Source: an uncultured Lachnospiraceae bacterium (GTDB lineage Bacteria > Bacillota > Clostridia > Lachnospirales > Lachnospiraceae). Taken from it: 47,493 bases of DNA. Positions 23,921-31,375 of the stretch are shown here, piece by piece. Below the pieces are notes generated by a model, which saw only the letters and a list, made by a program, of their open reading frames with translations, did not search any database and was not told where the DNA came from. Position numbers and translations under genes: made by a program. Each line of letters starts with the position of its first letter. The stretch's first letter is position 1. Where the stretch lies: the NCBI GenBank assembly GCA_910589105.1, contig CAJUST010000002.1:82087-129579 (forward strand), given 5' to 3'.

Positions 23921-25030
23921 TTATTCTGCCTGAAAATAAGCGTCCACGCCGTCTGCAATTCCTTGGGCAATTTTGTACTGGTAATCGGGATTTGCCATAT
24001 TAGAATCTTCCGTGGGATTAGTCATAAAGCCCATTTCGACAATCGTAACCGGCGTTTGGCACCAGTTAATCCCGGTCATAGTGTCCGTTTCCCAAACAGA
24101 TTGTTTTTGGCATCCCGTTGCCGCGGAAAGAGCGTCTAATACATGAGAAGACAGACGTCTGCTGTCACTGTAAAGCGCGGCATTATAAGGATTGCCCGCC
24201 GTCTGGCAGATTGTCATAGCTCCGTTTGCCCCGCTGTTTTCCGAACCATTTGCATGGATACGCAAAAACGCGTCTGCCCCCGCCTGATTTGCAATTTCTG
24301 CGCGTTCTGCATTGCTGATATTGACATCATTGCTTTCCCGAATCATCAGCACCTCATATCCGCGGGCCGTAAGCTCGTCCCGCAATTTCAGAGAAACCTG
24401 CAGAGTAAGTTCATATTCGGCAAGCCCGCTTGAAACGCCTCTTGTGCCTCCAGCGACTTTCGCTTTCTGTTCAGATGCGCCAGGCCCGATGGGTTCCGTT
24501 TCACTGTTTCCCTTAGCCTGATGTCCAGCATCGATTGCAACAAGAAATCCTGTGCGTTCACCCGCGGCAGGCATATCTTTTACATAATCGCTTTTTACAT
24601 AATAAAAAAAATTCTCCATTAAAATTTTAGTCCAGCCATCTGCTTCAGAAACCTTATTTAACACAGTCCGCCGCGCCGCTTTTTGGGCAACGTCAGCGTT
24701 TAAATCCGGAGCAATGCGGATATTCACAGTATCCGTTGTAATAATTTCCGTCGTGGAAATACTGTCTGGGTTTTCTGCCGCTTCCGGAAATGGTTCCGCC
24801 GCATTTGCATCCAAAATAAGTTCAGTTTCTGTAGGAATCTCCTCGTTATCCTGAATCATTTCACTGTCAGCATATTCAGAAGGAAGCATTTGCCCTGAAC
24901 TAGTTTCTTCTGCCTCCTCCCGTTCCGGAACCGTTTTTTTCACAGGATCAGTTTTGCCACAGCCCAAGAAACCAACAGTAAAAAGAAACAGCAATATGGA
25001 AAACAGAGATATTCGTTTTTTTAAATTCAT
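23921..25030 (-). CDS. Lipoprotein N-acetylmuramoyl-L-alanine amidase with SH3 domain
   Basis: A 369-residue envelope enzyme. The signal ends in the lipobox LGC (Cys24). A Glu/Pro-rich linker (25-95) leads to an SH3b domain (about 98-150, VNIRIAPDLNADV...GWTKI) and an amidase-3 domain (162-369). Zinc ligands are likely H170 in IDAGH, E205 and H259 in RIHAN; the catalytic glutamate is E332 in VEMGFMTN. It cuts the bond between the peptide stem and muramic acid in peptidoglycan. AGAGGG lies upstream of ATG 25030. CwlD-like roles in spores are possible, but the SH3 domain and lipid anchor suggest a general cell-wall hydrolase. Confidence 0.92.
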   Translation of the reverse strand: MNLKKRISLFSILLFLFTVGFLGCGKTDPVKKTVPEREEAEETSSGQMLPSEYADSEMIQDNEEIPTETELILDANAAEPFPEAAENPDSISTTEIITTDTVNIRIAPDLNADVAQKAARRTVLNKVSEADGWTKILMENFFYYVKSDYVKDMPAAGERTGFLVAIDAGHQAKGNSETEPIGPGASEQKAKVAGGTRGVSSGLAEYELTLQVSLKLRDELTARGYEVLMIRESNDVNISNAERAEIANQAGADAFLRIHANGSENSGANGAMTICQTAGNPYNAALYSDSRRLSSHVLDALSAATGCQKQSVWETDTMTGINWCQTPVTIVEMGFMTNPTEDSNMANPDYQYKIAQGIADGVDAYFQAE

Positions 25031-26191
25031 AATCAGCCCTCTTTCTTAATTTAAAATATTTGACATTTTAGTAAAAAGTCTTATTCGCTAAAAAATCCCC
25101 CATACTTCCAGATCTATGTGTCTCCATAAGACAAAGCCTAGGATTCATTCCGTGGATATTATAACATGAATCACACCTTAATAAAATATAGAAATTTTAA
25201 CACATTATCAAAAAGCATTCTTAATTCAAATAGAAAAACATAAGTCCATAGAAACTTCATTCACCTTTTCATATTGTTTGGAATGCTTTTCCAAAGAAAA
25301 TGCCAAATATTTTGAATTTAAGAAAAAATCAATAATTCATCAAATAGATTTATTAAAATAGATCTATACACTATATAGAGATAGAACTATTATATCATGA
25401 AAAGACGCGATAGTTTTTGAAACAAAAGGCAGATTATATCATATTAAATAAAGATATAATAAAGCAGACAATATCTATTAGAAAGATAAAACAGCTACAG
25501 AATCGCATTTTTGACATGCTTTCGTTAAAAAAGAAATTAACATACATAAAAGTCAAGGCAGGATATAATGTATATTATTGAAAATGCTTCATTGAATTAA
25601 TTAAAAGTAAAATCAGCAAATAAAACTAATCACTCATAAATAAAAAGAAAACTAAAAATCCATTAAAAATCTCCCACACAAAATTTCTAGAAAATAAAAA
25701 ACGAATACACAACATATTAATCCATAATATTAAAAAAATCGGAAATAATAAACTAACAAAACGAAACATTCCCCCTCCTTCCAAAAAATAAATTGGAAAG
25801 AAAACCTTAAACAACTTAACAGAAACAATGCGTCTCCCAAGAAGATAAAAAAACCAAAAAACAAATCATAAGAACAAACTACAAAACGAACTACGAAAAT
25901 AAAATAAAAAAACAAGACACAAAAAACTCAAATAATAAATAACAAAAATAAATCAAAAATCAACAATAAAAAAATGAACAAAAAGAATCTGCTCCGAATC
26001 AAAAAGACAGAAAGAAAAACAAAAAATATAACTAAAACATCTACGAAGTCAAAAAGACAGCCCAAACAAAAAGATACAACAAAAAATAATATAAAATCCC
26101 CCAGAAACAAACCCATAATAAATCAAAAAAGTCCAACTTCCCACACTCCCTAACAAGCAAATTTAAAAATATTGATCCCCAAAGACGTTCC

Positions 26192-26331
26192 GCGGCAGAC
26201 GCAAAACTATAGTTCAATGAAGACCGTTAGAAGCCTGTCGGTTCTTAGTGAGGTTTTTTCGAACTTAGAACCGCTACTGGCTTCTAAGAGCGAGAGCGTG
26301 TCTGAATGAACTATAGTTTTGCGTCTGCCGC
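26192..26331. repeat. 140-bp element with perfect 25-bp inverted arms (MITE-like or structured RNA)
   Basis: The outer arms 26192-26216 and 26307-26331 (GCGGCAGACGCAAAACTATA.. and its complement) pair perfectly over 25 bp. Inside, TTAGAAGCC (26227-26235) pairs with GGCTTCTAA (26279-26287), and CGGTTCTTAGT (26239-26249) pairs with ACTTAGAACCG (26263-26273) with one mismatch. The loop is GAGGTTTTTTCGA. It codes for nothing and shows no clear target-site duplication. It could be a non-autonomous mobile element or a folded RNA. Confidence 0.8.
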
Positions 26332-26352
26332 CTCACTGCCTCACTGCCTCAC
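26330..26352 (+). repeat. Short 8-bp tandem repeat
   Basis: CCTCACTG occurs twice in a row and is followed by CCTCAC, immediately next to the right arm of the inverted-repeat element. It may be slippage product or a trace of insertion. Confidence 0.7.
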
Positions 26353-26388
26353 CCCACCCCAATCAACATTTTTAAAATCATTTCCAAC

Positions 26389-26417
26389 TTGAAATTCCCC
26401 GCCCTCTGTGACATAAT
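26389..26417 (+). promoter_or_regulatory. Promoter of the thioesterase-polA operon
   Basis: TTGAAA (26389-26394), a 17-base spacer and CATAAT (26412-26417) lie about 40 bases before the first start codon. Neighbouring TAATAA offers alternative -10 registers. Confidence 0.55.
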
Positions 26418-26456
26418 AATACTATTAAGCCCCACTTGCAAAAGGAGGAATGACTT

Positions 26457-26930
26457 ATGGCAGGAAGAGAATTACAGTTATATGGACAAGCAGGCCAAAT
26501 CCATATCAAACCATACGAACATCATGCAAAATACTACGAGACTGATCAAATGGGCATAATCCACCACTCCAACTATATCCGTTGGATGGAAGAAGCCCGC
26601 ATGGATCTCATGGAGCAGATCGGCCTATCCTATAAAGGCATGGAAAAGATGGAAATCATCAGCCCCGTACTGTCCATAGCCTGTGAATATAAAAGCATGG
26701 TTCATTTTGACGATACCGTTATAATCGAAACGAAAATCTCCGAATATAACGGAATAAAAATGAAAGTAGAATACCGTATGACCGACAAAAAAACAGGAGA
26801 GCTCCGCACCCTAGCGACAAGCGAGCACTGCTTTTTAAACCGAAGCGGCAAGCCAATTTCACTCAAGCGCTCCTATCCAGAGTTGGACACCAGATTTTTT
26901 GAATACTATGAGGAAACAGAAAATGAGTAA
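26457..26930 (+). CDS. Acyl-CoA thioesterase, YbgC/4HBT family
   Basis: A 157-residue single hot-dog-fold enzyme that hydrolyses acyl-CoA thioesters. The family signature YYETDQMGIIHHSNYIRWME holds the probable catalytic D30 and nearby H36/H37. Length is normal. AAAGGAGGAA precedes the ATG. The stop codon overlaps the aminopeptidase start (ATGAGTAA), making it the first gene of a tightly coupled operon. The physiological acyl substrate is unknown. Confidence 0.88.
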   Translation: MAGRELQLYGQAGQIHIKPYEHHAKYYETDQMGIIHHSNYIRWMEEARMDLMEQIGLSYKGMEKMEIISPVLSIACEYKSMVHFDDTVIIETKISEYNGIKMKVEYRMTDKKTGELRTLATSEHCFLNRSGKPISLKRSYPELDTRFFEYYEETENE

Positions 26931-28719
26931 CTCCACTCTGAAACGCCTGACAACGCTCAGAGGGCAAATGGCAAAACAAAACATCAATTATTATCTTATG
27001 ACAAACTCCGATTATCACGGTTCCGAATATATCGGGGAGCATTTTCAGGCAATCCGGCATTTGACCGGATTTTCCGGTTCCAATGCGACAGCAGTCATCA
27101 CGCAGACGCAGGCATACCTTTGGACAGACGGCAGATACTTCCTGCAAGCGGAAAAACAGCTCGAAGGAAGTTCAGTCACGCTTATGCGCATAGGAGAAGA
27201 TGATGTTCCCACAGTCAAAGAATTTATCAAAAAAACCATAAAAAAAGGCGAGACGCTTGCCTATGACGGCAGAACTATAAATGCGGCAGACGGAGAAGAT
27301 TACCGTAGCATCCTAAAACAAGCAGGCGCCATCTTAGATCCCAAACAAGATCTTTTGGATCAATTTTGGGCAGACCGCCCGCCTGCAGCCGCGAACCCGT
27401 TTTTCATATTAGACGAAACCTATTCCGGCAAAAGCGTAAAGGAAAAGATAGCAGAGATCCGCAAAGAAATGAAATCCGCAGGTGTAGATACGCATATCCT
27501 GTCGTCCTTAACGGACATAGCATGGACATTAAATATCCGTGGCGCCGACATCGCGCATGTTCCAGTTGTGATGTCATATCTTATCATATCACTGGAGACC
27601 TGCATTTGGTTTTTGCAGGAAGACGTCATTACACAGGATCAGCGGGCGTACCTGAAAGAAAACCAGATAGAAACCAGACCATATGAAGCAGTAGAAGCTT
27701 ATACAGACAGCCTTTCTGGCGTATCCGTTCTTTATGATCCGGAAACGCTCAATGACAGAATTGTATCCGGTCTGTCAGCTTCCGTCCAAAGGCTTACACA
27801 GCCAAACCCCTCCGAATTGTTAAAAGCAGTGAAAAATCCGGTGGAAATCCGCAATACGGTTTGGGCGCACATCAAAGACGGTGTGGCATTTACGAAATTT
27901 ATGTATTGGCTGAAAACAAAGATTGGTTTGGAGCCGGTGACGGAACTTTCCGCCGGTGAATATCTGGAGGATAGGCGGAGGGAACAGCCGAGCTATTTAG
28001 GGCCAAGTTTTGCCACTATCTGCGCTTACCGTGGGAACGCCGCCATGATGCACTATCAGGCGGCGCCAGATGAAAACGCAGTCTTAGAGCCGGAAGGTTT
28101 TCTTTTGGTGGATTCCGGCGGGCATTACCTAGAAGGGACGACGGACGTCACAAGAACCATCGCTCTGGGAAAAATCACACATCAAATGCGTCAGCATTTT
28201 ACCGCTGTCCTGCGGGCAAACTTAGCGTTGGCGGACGCAAAGTTCTTAGAGGGATGCACCGGACAAAATCTGGATATTTTGGCTAGAGAGCCTCTTTGGG
28301 AATTGGGTCTGGACTATAAATGCGGAACGGGGCATGGAGTGGGGCATATTTTAAATGTGCACGAAGGGCCGAATGCGTTCCGTTGGAAAAAGCGTCAGGG
28401 AAAAGACGAAGATTTCGCGTTAAAAGCGGGCATGATTACAACAGATGAGCCGGGCGTATATTTGGCGGGCGAATATGGAATCCGCATTGAAAATGAGCTT
28501 CTCTGTAAAAAAGCCCAAAAAAATGAATACGGCCAGTTTTTATGTTTTGAAACGATCACATACGCGCCTGTGGATTTAGACGCGGTAGATGCAGAAAGCC
28601 TGACGGAAAAAGAAAAGATGCTGTTGAACCAATACCACGAAACCGTATATAAGACGCTTTCACCGTATCTGACAGCCGAAGAAACTCACTGGTTAAAGGA
28701 ATATACGAGGAAAATATGA
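26923..28719 (+). CDS. pepP: Xaa-Pro aminopeptidase (aminopeptidase P, long form)
   Basis: A 598-residue cytosolic M24B metallopeptidase that removes the N-terminal residue before proline. It has three domains, as in the long eukaryote-like forms: two creatinase-type N-terminal domains (about 8-140 and 160-320) and the pita-bread catalytic domain (325-540). Metal ligands are D397, D408, H471, E509 and E523, with the same spacing pattern as long aminopeptidase P enzymes. I use ATG 26923, 8 bases after GAGGA, rather than the earlier in-frame ATG. It overlaps both the thioesterase stop and polA start. Confidence 0.93.
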   Translation: MSNSTLKRLTTLRGQMAKQNINYYLMTNSDYHGSEYIGEHFQAIRHLTGFSGSNATAVITQTQAYLWTDGRYFLQAEKQLEGSSVTLMRIGEDDVPTVKEFIKKTIKKGETLAYDGRTINAADGEDYRSILKQAGAILDPKQDLLDQFWADRPPAAANPFFILDETYSGKSVKEKIAEIRKEMKSAGVDTHILSSLTDIAWTLNIRGADIAHVPVVMSYLIISLETCIWFLQEDVITQDQRAYLKENQIETRPYEAVEAYTDSLSGVSVLYDPETLNDRIVSGLSASVQRLTQPNPSELLKAVKNPVEIRNTVWAHIKDGVAFTKFMYWLKTKIGLEPVTELSAGEYLEDRRREQPSYLGPSFATICAYRGNAAMMHYQAAPDENAVLEPEGFLLVDSGGHYLEGTTDVTRTIALGKITHQMRQHFTAVLRANLALADAKFLEGCTGQNLDILAREPLWELGLDYKCGTGHGVGHILNVHEGPNAFRWKKRQGKDEDFALKAGMITTDEPGVYLAGEYGIRIENELLCKKAQKNEYGQFLCFETITYAPVDLDAVDAESLTEKEKMLLNQYHETVYKTLSPYLTAEETHWLKEYTRKI

Positions 28720-31364
28720 GTAAAAAAATAGTTTTAATCGACGGACACAGTATTTTAAACCGCGCGTTTTTCGGAGTGCGGGATTTGACCAATTCCGAGG
28801 GAATCCATACAAATGCAGTGTTTGGATTTTTAAATATTTTATTTAAAATATTAGACGAGGAGCAGCCGGAGTATTTGACGGTTGCTTTTGACGTGCATGA
28901 GCCGACGTTCCGCCATACGATGTATCCGGAATATAAAGGCACAAGAAAGCCGATGGCGGAAGAACTAAAAGAGCAGGTGCCCCTGATGAAAGAAATGCTG
29001 GCGGCAATGGGCATAAAAACCGTAGAGTTAGCAGGATTTGAAGCAGATGATTTGCTGGGGACGCTTTCAAAACGCGCAGAAAATGAGGGTTTTTTTGTGT
29101 CTGTCGTATCCGGCGACAGGGATTTGCTTCAGCTTGCCACGGACCGCGTAAAAATCAGAATCCCGAAAACGAAGAAAACGGGGACGGAAATTGAAGACTA
29201 TTTTGCCAAAGACGTGAAGGAACGGTATCAGGTCACGCCGTCAGAATTTATAGACGTAAAGGCGCTGATGGGCGATGCGTCGGACAATATTCCGGGCGTG
29301 GCGGGAATCGGGGAAAAGACGGCGACGAATCTGATTGCCGCATACGGCAGCATAGAAAATGCGTATGCCCATGCAGATGAAATTAAGCCAAACCGCGCTA
29401 AAGAAAACTTAAAAAACCACTATGATATGGCGCAGCTTTCGAAAACGCTTGCGACGATTGACGTGAATGTCCCGATTGATTTTTCATTCGAAGATGCAAT
29501 AGTAAAAGATTTTTATACGGAAGAAGCGTATCTTCTTTGCAAGAAGCTCGATTTTAAAAAGATGCTGGGCCGCTTTGATTTAGACGCGCCGAAAAACCAG
29601 ATGGAAACGTATTTCCAAATAATCAGCGATTTTACGCAGGCGGAAGAATTTCTGGCGAATGCAAAAGAAAACGGGGCGCTTGGCATGGCGTGTTTTGTGG
29701 AAGACGGGGAGTTTCTTGGGGCTTCCATTTGCTATACGGAAGATAAGACGGCGTTTCTTTTGGTCGGAGGTTTTTTAACGGAGGCGTATTTAAAAGAGAA
29801 GCTAAAAGAAATCACAATGCAGGCAGACGTGTCTTTTTTGGATTTAAAGCCGCATATCAAATTTTTAGAGCTTCCCGAAGCGGACGGCGCGATCCGTAAG
29901 CGCTTGTTTGATTGCGGGATTGCAGCCTATTTGTTAAATCCACTGCAAAGCGAGTATACCTATGTAGAGATTGCAAAAGACGTCTGCGGCCTGATGCTGT
30001 TATCGCAGGCAGATTTATTGGGGAAATCAAGCTTAAAAGCGGCTGTGGAAGAACAGCAAGACGCATTTTTGACATTTGCCTGCTATATGGCGTATACAGC
30101 GTGGAACGCAAGAGGACGTTTAACCGAACGGCTGAAAGAAACGGATATGCTCAAATTATATGAAGAAATAGAGCTTCCGCTTGTCTATACGCTGTCTTCC
30201 ATGGAACGTGAAGGCATTGCGGCGGACAGGGACGCCCTTGCCGAATATGGGAGGAGTTTGTCTGGAAAGATAGAAGCGTTAGAGAAAAGCATTTGCGCGC
30301 AGGCGGGAGAGACGTTTAATATTAATTCACCGAAACAGTTAGGCGTGATATTATTTGAAAAGTTAAAAATGCCAAACGGCAAAAAAACCAAAACAGGCTA
30401 TTCCACGGCGGCGGACGTTTTGGAGAAACTTGCCGCAGAGCATCCTATCGTGGCGGATATTTTAGAATACCGCCAGCTTACGAAACTAAAATCCACATAT
30501 GCGGACGGATTGGCAAACTTCATTGATGAAACAGGGCGGATTCACAGCGTGTTCCATCAGACGATTACGGCGACGGGAAGGATCAGCAGCGCGGACCCGA
30601 ATTTACAGAATATCCCGATCCGCATGGAACTTGGCAGATCAATCCGAAAGGTGTTCCTTCCGGCCAAAGGCTGTGTCTTTGTCGATGCGGATTATTCCCA
30701 GATTGAACTGCGCGTGCTGGCGCATATGTCGGAAGATGAAACGCTGATTCAGGCTTACCGCCAGGCGGAGGACATTCATAGAATCACTGCATCGCAGGTA
30801 TTCCATACGCCGTTTGAGGAAGTGACGGATTTACAGCGGCGAAACGCAAAAGCGGTTAATTTTGGCATTGTGTACGGGATCAGTTCTTTTGGCTTAAGCC
30901 AAGATTTAAGCATTAGCAAAAAAGAAGCCGCGGAATATATCGAACGTTATTTTGAATCGTATCCGAAGATAAAAACATTTCTGGACGGGCTGGTGGCATC
31001 GGCAAAAGAAAACGGATACTCCTTAACGATGTTTGGAAGAAGAAGGCCCCTGCCGGAGCTGGCGTCCGGCAATTTTATGCAGCGTTCGTTTGGCGAACGC
31101 GTCGCAATGAATGCGCCGATTCAGGGAACTGCGGCAGACATTATTAAAATCGCAATGATACGCGTCCATGACCGTCTGGCAAAGAGCGGGCTGAAATCCA
31201 AATTGATTTTACAGGTGCATGATGAACTGTTAATCGAAGCAAGAGAAGATGAGCTTGCGCAAGTCAAACAGATTCTAATGGAAGAAATGCAGGGCGCGGC
31301 AGATTTGTCGGTTGATTTAGAGATTGACATGCACACCGGAAAAAACTGGTACGAAGCCAAATAA
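28716..31364 (+). CDS. polA: DNA polymerase I
   Basis: An 882-residue repair and Okazaki-fragment polymerase. The 5' nuclease domain (1-290) includes FEADDLLGTLS and GDASDNIPGVAGIGEKTA. The central 3'-5' exonuclease-like domain (about 300-480) lacks the DxE metal site (MACFVED stands where FDTETD is expected), so proofreading is probably lost, as in several Gram-positive homologues. The polymerase domain has motif A DYSQIELRVLAHMS, motif B RRNAKAVNFGIVYG and motif C LQVHDELLIEA. ATG overlaps the pepP stop by 4 bases; coaE follows after 11 bases. Confidence 0.96.
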   Translation: MSKKIVLIDGHSILNRAFFGVRDLTNSEGIHTNAVFGFLNILFKILDEEQPEYLTVAFDVHEPTFRHTMYPEYKGTRKPMAEELKEQVPLMKEMLAAMGIKTVELAGFEADDLLGTLSKRAENEGFFVSVVSGDRDLLQLATDRVKIRIPKTKKTGTEIEDYFAKDVKERYQVTPSEFIDVKALMGDASDNIPGVAGIGEKTATNLIAAYGSIENAYAHADEIKPNRAKENLKNHYDMAQLSKTLATIDVNVPIDFSFEDAIVKDFYTEEAYLLCKKLDFKKMLGRFDLDAPKNQMETYFQIISDFTQAEEFLANAKENGALGMACFVEDGEFLGASICYTEDKTAFLLVGGFLTEAYLKEKLKEITMQADVSFLDLKPHIKFLELPEADGAIRKRLFDCGIAAYLLNPLQSEYTYVEIAKDVCGLMLLSQADLLGKSSLKAAVEEQQDAFLTFACYMAYTAWNARGRLTERLKETDMLKLYEEIELPLVYTLSSMEREGIAADRDALAEYGRSLSGKIEALEKSICAQAGETFNINSPKQLGVILFEKLKMPNGKKTKTGYSTAADVLEKLAAEHPIVADILEYRQLTKLKSTYADGLANFIDETGRIHSVFHQTITATGRISSADPNLQNIPIRMELGRSIRKVFLPAKGCVFVDADYSQIELRVLAHMSEDETLIQAYRQAEDIHRITASQVFHTPFEEVTDLQRRNAKAVNFGIVYGISSFGLSQDLSISKKEAAEYIERYFESYPKIKTFLDGLVASAKENGYSLTMFGRRRPLPELASGNFMQRSFGERVAMNAPIQGTAADIIKIAMIRVHDRLAKSGLKSKLILQVHDELLIEAREDELAQVKQILMEEMQGAADLSVDLEIDMHTGKNWYEAK

Positions 31365-31375
31365 CAGGAGACAGT

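Larger units (their letters stand above)
25031..26456. other. 1.4-kb gene-poor region with A-rich tract
   Basis: No credible coding sequence. The left part (25031-25610) is ordinary AT-rich DNA. From about 25610 to 26160 the plus strand is extremely A-rich with some C and very little G or T (25861-25920 counts 39 A, 11 C, 6 T, 4 G). Minus-strand frames of about 60 codons here are Phe/Leu-rich and overlap each other; they are explained by the shortage of stop codons rather than by genes. The right part holds the inverted-repeat element (26192-26331), a short tandem repeat and the promoter of the next operon. Confidence 0.7.

Noticed and set aside
25626..26116. Three Phe/Leu-rich minus-strand ORFs of about 60 codons
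   Set aside because: They overlap in different frames, have no ribosome-binding sites in sensible positions and arise from the T-poor composition of the plus strand, which removes minus-strand stop codons.
25031..26456. CRISPR array or retron in the gene-poor region
   Set aside because: There are no regularly spaced direct repeats and no reverse-transcriptase or cas gene in the window; the only strong repeat is the inverted element at 26192-26331.
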